A stretch of 64,000 nucleotides of DNA. Origin: Dicaeum eximium (Eukaryota > Chordata > Aves > Passeriformes > Dicaeidae). Where the stretch lies: assembly GCA_013396995.1 (NCBI GenBank), contig VWZP01008290.1, positions 21,653 through 85,652 on the forward strand, read 5' to 3'. Below, one piece after another: positions 14,601 through 27,576 of this stretch. Both the position numbers and the translations under genes were made by a program. The notes under the pieces are model-generated. The model did no database searches. It was not told the origin of the DNA and was given only the letters and a program-made list of their open reading frames with translations. The number at the start of each line of letters is the position of its first letter. Positions within the stretch are counted from its first letter, which is position 1.

Positions 14601-17600
14601 ATTTATATGCTAGTTATCTGTATAAGTTTCCAGAAACTATCACATTCTGTCACACTTGTAAGATACTATAGGGTTGGGAATCATGAGCTGACAATCCCAG
14701 CTAGTGATACGAAGTTGAACAATTTATTCTAAGCTTGTTCAGGAGCTTACACATCTGTATGGAACCTGGCTCCCAGGAGCAAGCGATGAGTGAGAGTTTT
14801 AAATGTGCCCAGAATGAATTTCTATTTCATGACTGAAGTACTGAAGCTATGAGTTAAATTCCTTAAAAGTTGGTAGCATCAAAATTCATTATTTTTCCTT
14901 TGTTAAACATTTCTATTTTAAACAGTTGAAAATTGGTAGGGGGAAAAGAAAAGTCAGAAGTCCATCATGGATGGGAGAGCCTTAATTATTACCTAGAATT
15001 ATGGGACAAGAATGGGAGCAAACACCAGAGCTCTCAAAAGTGTTGGGGAAATTTTTTTTTTAAATCTCTGTAGTCAGTAAGTAGACTTGGGATATTTCTA
15101 TTATCGAAAAGAGAGGTAAAAATAAACAAGGAAAAGGGGTATTAAAGAAAAGAAGGAATAAGACCCAGAGAAGTAGTACTGCTGCTTCTCTTGCCACCAG
15201 AAGAATGGAATATAGACAATCGCTGCTATTAACTGAAAAAACCTTCTCTTCTGAAACTGAAGGACTTCTCCCCCAGCCCCTTCCTCAGGGACAGTAGCTG
15301 CAGATCTGCCTTTTCCTCATGGCAACAAAAGAGAATAATACCATAACTGCATTATTCCCATTGGCAACCCACTGCCTTAAGAAATTGCCAGTTTTGCCTG
15401 TGGCTAAAGCCGGTGGTGCTGTCCTGAAACTGCTCAGCTCTTGTGGAAGAATCATTTAAGGGAATGACTTGGAATTCTGCAAAAGGCTTATTTGAGAGGC
15501 ATGCAGTGCACTGGAGTAGCTCCATGGCTATTGGAGCAATTTCTGTGATTTCTTCTGTGTCCACTCTGATGCAAACCCCAAGATGCCTAAAAGTAAAAAT
15601 CAAAACAAAGCAAAGCAAGACAAACCCCATACATACCTCAGGTCAACATTAAAAGATTATTAAAAACAATTTTATGGCAATTCTGCTCAAAGTGAGGTGT
15701 GACTTAAGGGCTGAAAATCAGACAGATTAAGGACAAATTGAGGTACAGATTTGCCTGACCTAACTCCATTTGTAAATAAGGAGAAACCATATGGGGTCTA
15801 AGGATGGGTATAAGAGAATGAAGATGAATCACCAACACTGTCTGACTGCAATTCAGTAAGTCCCAGTCAGGTCTGCAGGAAAAACCTCAAAACATCTAAA
15901 AATACCTGTGCTCATTCCACAGTCATACCAAACATTGCTGCCTGATACAGAACATGCCTCATCTTCATAACGTGGTGAAGACACCAAATGTTAAAAGGGT
16001 GCTCCACTCACCTAACTTTAGATGTCAAATGGGTAACCTTTTAACTGCCACCCAGTTACTACATTTCCATTGAAAATTGACCCGTCTTGTCAAAAAATAA
16101 TATATTTAGATATGAATATGCATGTATAAAAATATAAAAATTATTGCCCAGAGAGAAAATAAGCATCTTCTAAAGGACATGTCCGCCTTATTTTAGAGAC
16201 CATCATGGTATGTGATGGATCATTCTTGGAAACTGGCTATTTCTTGCTGCTGACCTTAAAGCCAAATCAGAATGGACAGCTTTGGTTAAAATACTCAATT
16301 TTAAGTGTATAAATAACATTAATGGATCTTACAGATAATTTTTTTGAGTGTCCTTATTAATGTCCCTGAAAGTTTCTTGATTTTCTAAACACTGAAAGAA
16401 AGGGGAAAGGTAATGGTGTCTCCATGTGTTTATGGAGAATATCAGCCATTCAAAATTTCAATTGCATGTGCTTCTATATGTTACTGTAAGTACAGTACTG
16501 TAAGTTCAGTACAGAGTCAAAATTTGATTTTAAATTTGAGTAGTCAACACCAAATACATTTTAGGAAAGATAATTGCTAGGGTTGCCAGCTACTCAAGCT
16601 GTAACTATTGTTCACCTCTTTTTATGGAAAATTCACAAAATTTTTCATTTGTGCATCTCTTAGAACTTTAAGTTGCAATTTTAGTGAATGTGACTTCCCT
16701 TCTTATTTCTAGGAGGGACAAATTTGCACCCAAGGTGTGTAAGAGAAACTATTCTGCCCAACAAGTCTTTAATTTGGGTTGCTTCTTACTTTAAAGCTTT
16801 TAGCAGTTAACATAATTTAAATCTAAAGGGACTTGATGTGCACCCAGTATACTAAATGGTGTTAGGCTGAGGTATCATGAAAAATAGAGTGAAAAATGGC
16901 CTGTATGCATTTGTAAATATGCCATATTTAAATATTCATAACTATAAACCTTGTTTCTTTTGAGGCTTTGCTGTTTATTCTTTCTTGATTAATTTTATAA
17001 TCTGGTTAGATTTGATGTTTCCAGTTTCAGCCATTTGGAGTTAGCCAAGCACATAAATCCCAAATGGAACATACCACTGCATGGTATGTGGAAACACCAC
17101 TGTACTTTTTCTTACAGACATAGCTTGGAATTGGCTGTACTGATGCAACTCAGACATTTCAGACAAAGAACCACCACTGGCTTGAGAGCAAGACTGGGAG
17201 ATGCAGGAGTACAGAGCACATGCTGGAAAAGCTGGAAAAGTGCCCATGTTGTGTTACAGAATAAATATGTGGGACTTGACTACTTTAATCGCTCTTCTGA
17301 ATGACAAATTCATTGAGGCTACACTCTATGCATATAGCTGCACCTAGGATTAATCATTATCAAACTAAATCGATAAAATTACTGGGATATTTGAAGGGAT
17401 GTAGGCCCAGCCATGACTAATGAGATACTGGAAAAGAAAGGAATTCACTTGAAAACAAAAGTTGGATATTTGAATATAGTTTCACCAAGAGATGGAGTTC
17501 AGGGAATAAAAAAGATTCAGACATCTAAAGCATTCAAAACAGGTTTCCTTAATACAGGTTGTATTTAGTAGTTTGATTCTACAGAAATGTGATATAAGCA

Positions 17601-18540
17601 AAATTTTTCATAACATTAAGATAACATATTTATTCTTCTTTCTTTAATTGAGAGAAAAGTCTAATTCCTGTAGAATGAAACAATTCAGGGAAGCCAAAAT
17701 TGTTTTAACAAAGCAGGAAAAAGAAAGGAAGTAAATACTTCATTCAGGAAGATAAAGTATACTGAACAAACACTCAGACTTCAGGATCTTCAGCAGTAAA
17801 GAAATTAGTTTTATCAGTGCTGTTCTTGAGCTGAGGACAACTGCTTCAGCTATGTAAGTATACCACCAGACCTCAGAAGCCCAGAAAGTCCCAAATATGA
17901 ATACAGCAATACAAGGAGATTGACTTTTTTCATATGGAAATGATCAATATTTTGATAGATTTGTTAAAAAGTGGAAAAACACTTCCAGCTCTAATCAGAG
18001 CTATGACTCAGCACGGAGATTCAACGTGATTGTCTGCACATCCTAGATATTATTATGGATAAGATCAAAAGTGGCAATATCTTGTCTAATTTACTAACCT
18101 CATGCAGCACCTTATCTCTTTCACTATTCCACCATGAATGGGGAAGGTGGATTTCTGCCTGATTCCCAAATTTGACTGTGGTGAAATTGTCAGTCGTGTT
18201 TATTTCTGATACTCTTTCAAAATCTCCTGTAGAGTTACATGTGTCATACTTGAACTCTATGTTTATGTGAATATAAAACAAGGGGTTATTTCATCATGTG
18301 TATAACTTCTGGGTTTTACATGAAGGAACTATTAAGATATAATCACTAAGGAGCTTAATGAGGTAACCAGCTGTGAGAGATCATTACTGCAGTGACCTGC
18401 TGCATGAGGTTAGAGAGAGAGAGTAAGACAAAGAACTTTCATCCTATTTAACTGCAGTTATAGAAGAAAGAAACAGTTTATGTATTGGCTGCCTTTTTAG
18501 AGCATCTGTCTGGTTTTAAAAAATAATGAGGCTTGCCAAA
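5623..18540. other. Unique AT-rich DNA, no gene seen
   Basis: Contains a loose G/T-rich patch at about 6050-6130 and short A-rich stretches (8505-8520, 12570-12600). Minus-strand short frames cluster at 7477-8465 and one acceptor-preceded frame lies at 15352-15586; neither is convincing. A CpG-retaining segment near 12975-13085 differs in texture. Nothing else identifiable. Confidence 0.65.
6733..6733. other. Single N in an A/T homopolymer
   Basis: Ambiguous base after TTTTTTTTAAA. Confidence 0.99.
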
Positions 18541-18618
18541 GATACTGAAGGGTTTTTTTGGGTTCATTTTTGTTTTGTTTTGTTTCTTTTTTTTTTTTTT
18601 TTTTTTTTGGTTTTTTTA
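18541..18618 (+). repeat. T/G tract with a 22-base T run
   Basis: GGTTTTTTTGGG and (TTTTG)n lead into an uninterrupted T run at 18587-18608, then GG and more T. It is the same texture as the other T/G tracts here. Confidence 0.95.
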
Positions 18619-19937
18619 AGGGTAGAAATATTAACAAAGACTGTGAAGAAGGGTTCAGTCCTTGATCACTGATAATGCACAAATAAGAATAACTAACAGG
18701 AGTTTAATCTACATTTTTTTGGTGAAAGCAATATGAAACATTAGTATTTTTGAGAGTTATCACACAACTAAAAGGGAAGTCTGTTAAGATCTTCAGAGTG
18801 GCTGCAAAACGTGGGAGTTAAAGGGTCAACATTTGTACGTGACCCAATCATATTTCAATCTTCTTTCACCTCTTAATTTTGCTAGATAGACTTTACAGTT
18901 TGTTGTTTTCTGCTGGGTTGATAGAATAATTCATTGTTAGTAATTTTATGTTTACATTTACTGTTTCATAATTTGTAGTTTAAAAAGGTGACTCACACAA
19001 GATATTCTGTTTTCTGTTAGGCTAGCAGTGAATTGATATTTCACAGATATTTCTACTTGAAAAACACAGAAATATTTTCTAAGCCTGATAGCTTAAATCC
19101 ACTCAGTCCTTCTATGTAATTCCTCACAATTCCTCATACAGCCAAGACTGGGGAGATAGCTCAGACAATATTTTCAAAAGCCAGTATTGTGTAAGCAGGT
19201 ATGTCTCAGTTAAAAGAAAAAGAACAAAAGTAGGTATTCCCTAGATGGGGGAAGAAACCACCCGTACTCTTGGTTATCACTCTGTTTGTTGCTTAATTTC
19301 CTACCTGGAGGTAATTCATGCAAAAGCATTGTTCAGTCAGGGTTTGAACTACACTGTTAATGCATTCAGGGCACTTAGAGATGCAAATAATTGTGTTTGC
19401 TTAATAAAGGCTCCATGGAAAATATATAAATGTGTACAAATACACTGGTGTGCAGGTTTTTCAAATTTCTAACCTCACCTCCCCTGTTTGGAGAAAAGAA
19501 GGCTAGGTAGGGGATTCAGGTTGCTATCTCAGATCAAAACTTTAGGTGTTGAGTGATGTGACCTCCTGAAGTAACTGTGTCTCCTACCAAGACAATTTAA
19601 AGGCTGCTTCTCCCCACCCTACGTAGTTGCCTGAAGCTATGTGGGCAGAAACTCTTTCTGTGAGCATTCAGGGATAACAAACCTCCTTCACTGGCCAAAG
19701 AATGAGTTTTTGTGCAGAAATGAAACAAAACTAAATGTAGGAAATTATTAGGTTTGTTGCATACAGGACATGAGTTTGAATGTTTGCATACAAGGAATGG
19801 TGAAAATGTGTGGAAAAAGACTTTTTCTAAATAAGGTGTTGTCGTTTTGATTTTTAGCCTTCTGATGTTTTCATTTTTGTGATGAAGTTTCTCACATTGT
19901 TTTATGTAAACACATGGATGTTTTCTTAACTGTTCTT

Positions 19938-20001
19938 TTGGGTTTTTTTTGGTTGGTTTTGTTTTGGTTTTTTTTTTGTTTGTTTGTTGTTTTTTTTTTA
20001 A
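19938..20001 (+). repeat. T/G-rich low-complexity tract
   Basis: GGGTTTTTTTTGGTTGG, then TTTTGTTTTGG and (TTTG)n, ending in a T run. Only T and G for most of 60 bp. Confidence 0.93.
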
Positions 20002-21585
20002 GAAACTATTTACATTTCAGTGTTATATATAGAGTTTTGGAAATGACCATTGATTGAAGGGTGAAGTTACCACCTCCCCAACTACACTGGTCAATGAAAA
20101 GGTTCATCAAACCTTTCTCCTCCCAGGAGAAAGACAGTTAGGAAAACATCTGTGTATTTACATGAAACAGCGTGAGAAACTTTATCACAAAAATGAAAAC
20201 ATCAGAAGACTGTAAATCAGGGTGACAAGGTATGATTTGATTAGATCTGGAAAGGAAACACACTTCCTATCTTTCAAGATTTTCAAGAGAGAAACCACAA
20301 AAACATGTGGATATTCTGATACTCCTCTCTCTACCCCTAAATTTTGTTAAGCTTTTCATGAAGTAAATTAGCAAATAGGCCCCTTGAAAATAAAGCAATG
20401 CCAAATCATTTAATTCAGAAATGAATAACATAAGTTCAATTTTTATTTTCTCTCTACTTAGTTGATACATCATGTACCAAATTGAGAAGGGGAATTGAGT
20501 TATTGTCAAGCAAACTTTTTTTCAGTGAGGTCAGAACAGAGCTGACTTAAGATGCAAGGAAAACAACTTCCAACCAATGATCAAGATGAGGCACAGATAT
20601 TTTTGACACATGATGCTGGTGTCACAACCACTTAGATGTTGGGTAGTGTTAATTATATTCAAGTATATCCAAAGGCTGTTTTTGCTAATGACCATGGAGA
20701 TTCAGAAGTAGAAATCAAGTCAGGCTTTAAGAATGCCAGATATTGTTTTTTTGTTGTTGTTGCTGGGGACATAAAAGTGGTTTGGACTTTGGAATTGGGA
20801 TGTGAGAGTGAATTAAGTATCTTATGATTTACATGCATGTATGAAAGGGCATCTTCTTCCTTTTAATGGAATCAGAAGAGCAATTGACCTACAATGCATT
20901 AATGTGCCAGGTTTGAAATGTTTGCAGGCTAGGAGTTTGACATAAGGTACATTAGAACATTAGCAAAAAATCACCCTTCTTTCCCAGACAGCTGAAAATC
21001 AAACAAGGTTGATTCTCTTGGTATTATAGAAGGGATGCTCATGTATTTAACATAGAGAGGAAAAGGCATATAAATGATGGACAGAGTTTGTAAATACCTA
21101 TGTCAATACATAGTGAAATTGAAAGCAAGAAAAAAAACCCAAAAAAACCCATTCAAGTTTAACTGTTTTAGGGGATATCCTTCAGGTAAAAGAATAACTA
21201 TATTCCCTGTGTAACTATTTTGTTTTTTATTGTTACTCCTAAGCCGGAAGGAAAATCAACAAAATGAAAATTTAGGCTGTGGATTTTAGAAATGTAAATT
21301 AAATAATACTAATAGAAGGTGAATGACTTAAAGTTTCTGGTGTTTATGGTGCAAGTGAGCAATGTCTTCTACAAAACCTCTTAAATAATAGTTTAAAAGT
21401 GCACATTTAATGAGTGAGAGAATGTTTAACTGGTTGACCCCCATCTATAAGTTCACAATTTGCTGGATAGTGACTGTTAATATCACATTAACTCGTATTA
21501 TTCACAGACAGAGGATCTTGGATCATATGCTAGGAAAGGAGATAATTTAATTCCCACAGAGGCTGTGCTTCTTGTTTTGTTTGTC

Positions 21586-21607
21586 TTTATGTATACTTTA
21601 TGTATAC
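21586..21607 (+). repeat. 11-bp tandem duplication
   Basis: TTTATGTATAC occurs twice in direct succession. Confidence 0.9.
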
Positions 21608-22329
21608 TTTGATGACAAAATATAAACTAAATTGAAGTGTATTAGGATGTGGACACACCAAATAGTTTTGAAAACTTATCTCTAAGAAAGAGTTCCCCAT
21701 GATAGTAAGAAAGCATTCTCCAGAATCTTTCATATTTTCCCAATAAATTAGTTTCTCTGTGACTAATTTTACTTTTCTATTTTCTAAAATTAAAAATAGT
21801 TTGTAGAAATACTCTTGGCCAATTCTGTTGTATGCTCTATAGATGTGTAATGAACATCTCTAAATAACTGCAGGAAAACCCGACTATATGATCATATCTT
21901 GTTTTCCCTGTGTCCAGCATCCTGGGAAAGGCTGTTTTATGCATATTTTTTCACAGACTTTTTTTTTTTTTTTTTAAAGTCAATATAAAAATTAGACTTC
22001 ATGCCATAGTATCCATCCTGGCTTCTCTTAGACAAATAGGACAACGTTGGTGTTCACAGGGGGAAGAAGAGGGGGGAGGATAGGAGAATGCTGAAGGAAT
22101 GGGGGTCTGGAGGGAAGAAAAAGGTCCTGCTGCTTGGTAGGCAGCCCTGCTGGGAAATCTCAAATCAAATTCTTTTGAAAAGAAGTGTTATTAAAAGTAA
22201 CTTTAATCCTTCCAGCCAGACGGCTCATAAAAGCATACAATTAAGTCAAACAAATGACAAGAGCACTCTCTCTCCTACCTGTTTCCCCCTTCAGAGAGTA
22301 ATTATTGCAGGGTAGTCTTGTCTCGTTTT

Positions 22330-22560
22330 GTGCAAATAGCAGTGGAGTGCTTGAATGAGGTGCCAGCTTCCCCCTCCCCAGCCCAGCCCCTCCTGCTCAC
22401 TCCTACCAACACCAGCCTGGCTAATGTACACAGCCAGGAACAAAGAGGGGAATTTCAATATTTCCTCTTTGTGCGAGGTTAATTGAAAATCAAAAAGTCA
22501 CTTTTAGAATGTCATATTAGAACTGTTAGTGCATCAATTTTCTTCAGTTTCCTGTCACTG
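22330..22560. other. Possible conserved noncoding block beside the minisatellite
   Basis: A GC-richer, pyrimidine-rich stretch (around 22368-22400) followed by ordinary unique sequence with AACAAAGAGG and TTTAATTGAAAATC-like motifs. It ends about 50 bp before the GGAA-type minisatellite. No repeat family or reading frame recognised. Confidence 0.2.
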
Positions 22561-22609
22561 CAGGAGAGCAGAAGAGGTAGAGGTATTCATTTGGATGGGA
22601 GTTAATGAG

Positions 22610-22895
22610 GGAAGGAAGGAAGAGAGAAAGAAAGGAGAAAACAAATAATAGAAAGAATAGGAAAAGGAAGGAAGGAAGGAAGGAAGGCGCGGAAGGAAGG
22701 AAGGCGCGGAAGGAAGGAAGGCGCGGAAGGAAGGAAGGCGCGGAAGGAAGGAAGGCGCGGAAGGAAGGAAGGCGCGGAAGGAAGGAAGGCGCGGAAGGAA
22801 GGAAGGAAGGAAGGAAAGAAGGAAGGAAGGAGGGAAAGAAGGAAGCGCGGAAGCGCGGAAGGAAGGCGCGGAAGTAAGGAAGTAAGGAAGGGAGG
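22610..22895 (+). repeat. GGAA-type minisatellite with GCGC every 17 bp
   Basis: This is a purine-rich array of GGAA/GAAG tetramers. Its core repeats a 17-bp unit, GCGCGGAAGGAAGGAAG, with GCGC at 22687, 22704, 22721, 22738, 22755, 22772 and 22789. After a stretch of plain GGAA repeats, three more GCGC motifs occur at 22845, 22853 and 22866 with shorter spacing. It contains a dense local set of CpG dinucleotides in a CpG-poor neighbourhood. Stop-free frames on both strands (90 codons on +, 129 on -) come only from the repeat. The edges grade into imperfect GAAAG and GTAAG variants, so the boundaries are approximate. Confidence 0.98.
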
Positions 22896-22973
22896 GAGAA
22901 GTGTTTTAAAATTTCATGTAAAGTTAACTTCAAGCAAAGGTTTCTTTCAGAAAGTGTCCTGCTGCTTCATTTT

Positions 22974-23013
22974 TTTGTTTTGGGTTTTTTTTTGGTTTTG
23001 TTTTTTTTTTCCC
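22974..23013 (+). repeat. T/G-rich low-complexity tract
   Basis: TTTGTTTTGGG followed by T runs broken by GG and G, ending in CCCCC. It lies about 80 bp right of the GGAA minisatellite. Confidence 0.9.
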
Positions 23014-23090
23014 CCTGATATTTTCTAATTTGAGACCAGATTTTAATATAAGGTAAGCGGCAATCTGTCATGGTGAGCCACTTAGGTGGG

Positions 23091-23116
23091 AAAAAAAAAA
23101 AAAAAAAAAAAAAAAA
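23091..23116 (+). repeat. Poly(A) run of 26
   Basis: An uninterrupted A homopolymer preceded by GGTGGG. No gene-derived sequence or target duplication is visible on its left side, so it does not look like a retropseudogene tail. Confidence 0.98.
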
Positions 23117-24179
23117 GTTAATATTTAGCATTCATCACCTCCTGTCCATGGTCGTTTTCTACTATAATTAGCAAGCAGATGCAAATGATAAATCTAGGTC
23201 TCTACATGTTTTATAAAGGACTCAAGAAATTATGGAGAATGATAATTCTATTTTCCTGCTGTGGAAAATTCCTGAAACTTTGGTGGTGTTTTCTTTTTTT
23301 CCAAATTGTTCAGGTCTGAGAACTGTAGACATATTACATATTTTAAGTGACCTTGTTCACCTGGGGTCTCTATTAGAGGTTTTATGTGCTTTTGACATAG
23401 AAATAATTAATTATAAAGTAACTGCAAAACATGTAGTAGTGAAAGCTGGCTTTGTGAAGTGGGCATACCAATTTATATATTCAGTAAAAGATTTCAAACC
23501 AATTCTGTACCATCTGGAAAGCTGTGAACATCACTGTGATACTGGGGTTCACTTTTATTCTGAAAACTATGGGTGAATTCAAACAGCATCCTGTTCTTCA
23601 TATGGAGTAAAAATTAAACAATTGGTGACAACACTAGAAGAAAAACAAAAGATAATACTTTCACACCATGTCCTTTCGAAGTCAATTTTCTGTCATTTCC
23701 TGAATTCAGATATTTTGCATCACCCTACCCTTACCTTGAAAGATACATGAAAGATTTTCATTTTGATAGGTGATTTCACAGTGTTTAACACAATGAGAAA
23801 AAAATAATAATAACTGTAAATATTATTTCACAATGTAACTTTTGCTGCAACTCAAACTGTCTGAATTCTTTACCACTTTCTTTCAGCAAAATCTGGATAG
23901 GGTCTTTCAAGAAGTTGAGTGAAAATAATCCTCTCCTGCATGTTGTGAATCTCCCTACAGTACAAGTCTTTTAAAGACAAGAATCCGTGTCCTAATCTAA
24001 ATCTTATTAATACCAGTTGAACTCTTGCTACTGAACTTTAGAACTGCTCTCTAACAAATACTTTGTTATCCTAACCCTTTATCAATTCTTTCTCATATAT
24101 TCAATGTGGAATGCAAACAAGAAATTCTATGCAGAGAAAAATAGATTCAGGCCAAAACTGTCACGAGAGTTTTTAATTT

Positions 24180-24530
24180 CTGCACGTTATATCTCCTCTG
24201 CCATTTGCATTCCCCTCAACGCTTAGATTAAGGTTTTCATACAGCTGTGCTTTACCCATCAAACAGGTTTTACTTGCTCACTCCCGTAGATGTTTTTGTT
24301 GCTGTTGCTGTATTCCAAGCAGGCATTTAATCCATCCAAGTTTGCCATCACTGGTGTCAAACGCCTCTGCTTAAGCCGCGTGAAAGCTCGGTCATGCCAA
24401 ACTTGAAGCTTTCAGCCCTTTGCTGGAGCCAGCTGTGACCCATTACTAAAGGAGAAGCATTTGCTCCCCAGACTGCTGACTGCTTGGAGCATATGCATGC
24501 TTTTTAAGGCTCATCAGGGCAGCAAGAGGG
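24180..24530. other. Possible conserved noncoding element
   Basis: The block is not a recognisable repeat, has about seven CpG dinucleotides within roughly 210 bp where neighbours have almost none, and is less AT-rich than the flanks. It includes an octamer-like ATATGCATGC near 24490. Such retained CpGs in unique DNA often mark conserved regulatory sequence, but conservation cannot be judged from one sequence. No promoter or exon signals are convincing. Confidence 0.3.
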
Positions 24531-24812
24531 TTGGGTTTTTGTTGGGTTTTTTTTCTTCCCTGTATTTTTTTAAACCTTTTTAATTTTGTGTAGACAATTC
24601 TAAAAGCAGCTTCCTAGGGGCTGTCTGATCACACAATCCTCTTAGTCTTTCCTACTCCGTAGGAGGGCCATCATATTTCCTGCTCTCAGTCAGTAGTTGG
24701 CTTTTCTCTCTCCCCTTTGTGTAATGACTGGAGTTAAAAGGCCAGCACCCTACCCACCTCCAGAGATGATGTTATGAATCAAACTTTAAAATGAGATTTT
24801 CTTTTTTTTTTT

Positions 24813-24826
24813 NNNNNNNNNNNNNN
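24813..24826. other. Assembly gap, 14 N, within a T homopolymer
   Basis: Eleven T before and four after. A short frame passes through it only because N was translated as unknown. Confidence 0.99.
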
Positions 24827-27576
24827 TTTTGCTTTCTCGTTTCTTTCAGGTCACACATTTCAGGCAAAATCTCCATTCAGTTCTACTCATTAGAATTATT
24901 GGAGATAATGACTTTTCATTTATTATCTTGGTCCGAAAAGAATTCATTTATTTTTCTGCAAATGAAAAAACAAGTCCTTTCATCTCAGCCTAATTTCTGC
25001 ATTCAGTTGTGACACAGCTCCCAGTTGTTATTTCTGCTTTCATGCAGCTTTCTACATCACAGCACCATGAAAGTCTTCATCTAGCATGAAATATGCAATG
25101 TTTCTGATTCTTAAAAACAAATCAGATAAACTTTTGCACTGAGAAACTTGCATACAGAAGATGCAGGTGGTGGCTGTAGGACTCCTACATTACCATTAAA
25201 TGATAGAGAGGGGACTAAATAACACATCTCAACTCTCAGCACAGGAAAAGTGCTCTGGTTGCCTGTATTTTGCACTTGTGATATGCCATTGAGCCCCAAA
25301 AGAATACAATCTGAAAAGCTAGTGCACACTAAATTGACAGCATTTTTCGTATTATTTTGCCTCTTATACTACTTCGGCTAAAGTTAAGGACAGTTTGTTT
25401 GCTTTTTTTTAATGTTGTCACGCATTAATCAGAAGCTTTTAAATGGATATTGAGAATTGAAACATCTTTTAAGAGTAAAAGACTTTAGTGACAAGAAATA
25501 GAAATGAAGGAGTTTTTGTTTCTGGATGTAGCAAGGATGGGTAAGATCTTTGAATATGAATATGTGTTGATCTCAACACAAGCATGAGATACCTGTCTGG
25601 TGGAACCACAAAAAGCCACAGTTCTACAATGGATCAGCTTTTTTTTTTTTTTATTTCATACAAAACCTGAATTTTTACTAATAAAGTACAAGGGGCTGAT
25701 AAGATCTTGCTGGGAATGCTTTAAGCAGTCCCTTGTGCCTCTGTGTTTCATCAAGGGACTTAAGCTGGAAACAGGTGTAGAAGGGTCTAGAAGTGTACTC
25801 AGAGGGATAGAATGGAGCAGATGCACAAAGCACAATTTCCAGTAGATGTCAATACAGAAAGATTATTTAAGGTGAAAATAATTAAGAAAATTTAAAGAGT
25901 TAAGACTTGAAGATGACTAAAAGGAGATCAAAAATTTTAAGGTTTCTAGTTATCTAGGAGTAACAGCAATAGTTGTACTAGTAGTAGCAGCATAGGACAA
26001 GAGCCTGCTTTGATTTTAATGGAAACCAATGTGGAATTGCCCCATAATTTCTATAATTATTTGTGTCTTGTGAGTTCCTGAGTATTTCTTATGTCTAAGA
26101 AAAATCTGCAAGAAAGAAATCTTTAATTATTTTCACATTATTTATTTTTTGTGAGTGCCAAGCCTCAGGACCCTTGTTGTTTGCCTAGTAGAGCCTGAAA
26201 ATATTTCCTCCTTCATAGCCCACTTATTAATAACATGTTTTCTTTTACTTTTTGTTTTCCTGTGACGTATTGGAAACAGTCTCCATGAAGTGTACATCAC
26301 AGTTTTTAGTTTTTGGTTTTTTGTTTTTTTTTTTTAATTTCTCAGATGTCTGCTTTATCTAACTGTAAGTTGCACCTAAAGCAAACTAATTTTAAGATTT
26401 GGATCACAAACAATTTGCTGGGTGGGTCAGCTTACTGTGGATTTGTGTGGTAAGGGTTTGACTTTCCCTGCAGCATGGGTTCATATCCTCAGATACCTAG
26501 AATTTTACTAAACTTATTATTTCACTAGGGAAAATTTTACTGAAGAGCTCTGGACACTGTCAGTGCCTATAATCTCTCATGCTGTATTTCTGAGTTGATT
26601 AGGAATTTAGCCTTCTGTTTGTTATTCAGTCTGCCTTCAAAATGTCCATGGCAGGCTTCTTCTCATAGGTTCATCCTCTAGAGAGACACAGATGTTTTGG
26701 ATTAAGAGGTACTGTCCCCTCACTTTGTGGGCATTTATTGGTACCCTGGAGCCTCCTGCAGGGGCAGAAAGAGGGGAGGTTGTTTCTGAATTAATTTTTG
26801 TCCTGCTGACATTTCAACATTGAGAAGTGCCACAAGAACAAGCACAACTTAGCTCATTTATTCAAGACTCTTGGAGGGTCCTTAGCCTATGTGAAAATAC
26901 TATTTTTTTTACCTGGAAAGGACAACCAGAAGCTAATAAATCTCCAGGCTAACCAAACCCCTCACTCCTCAGAAGGGTGGTAATCTGAAAGACATAATCT
27001 GTTTATCTGGTACTTGTTCTGCAACGATGTAGGAAAAAAAAAAAATCTGTTTGCTAAATTTGGAGATCCTGAATGAAATTATTTTGCATTTGGTTTCCTG
27101 TTTTATGTCTGGCTTTTTTTTCCCTTCTGATTGTGGAGGTTGCTGGGTTTTTTGTGTTGCATTCACTCAGACACAAGTCCAAAGCAGACCTTGAGTCTGT
27201 AGTGAAAATCTTGAGTAACAGATTGCCTAAAAAATACAATTATTCCTCAGTACACTCACTTTAGGGTGTTAGGATGGCTGTAACTTAATTTCTTAGTGAT
27301 AAGTATAAGCCTGGCAAAACATAAATTGCTTTCTGGACATATAAATAGTTACACATTTTATATAATTGTACACTCTCCCAGCAAAAGTTGACTGCTAGAA
27401 ATAGGGTCCTTGGGAGCCAGAAACAGTAGATATTCACCCAATAGAGCAAAACAAGGTGTTTCTACTGGAAGCAACACTCTAAGCCATCTACCAATGAAAT
27501 GACAGTAAAAACATTGCCAAAGGCCTTTTATGTGAATAAAACATATTTACAAGAAATTTCGAGTTACTCCAAAAAA
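24827..27576. other. Unique DNA, no gene seen
   Basis: T runs at about 25630-25650 and 26310-26335. No transposon family, exon or RNA gene recognised. Confidence 0.65.

Larger units (their letters stand above)
18619..22329. other. Unique AT-rich DNA, no gene seen
   Basis: Apart from the T/G tract near 19.95 kb, an A/C patch at about 21130-21150 and a T run at about 21959-21975, no structure was recognised. Confidence 0.65.

Noticed and set aside
22610..22895. CpG island
   Set aside because: CpGs come only from the 17-bp repeat; no GC-rich unique sequence or promoter features surround it.
22544..22933. Frames of 90 (+) and 129 (-) codons
   Set aside because: They run through the GGAA minisatellite and contain only its repeat translation plus short flanks.
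23091..23116. Poly(A) tail of a retropseudogene
   Set aside because: No gene-like sequence lies upstream and no flanking duplication is visible.
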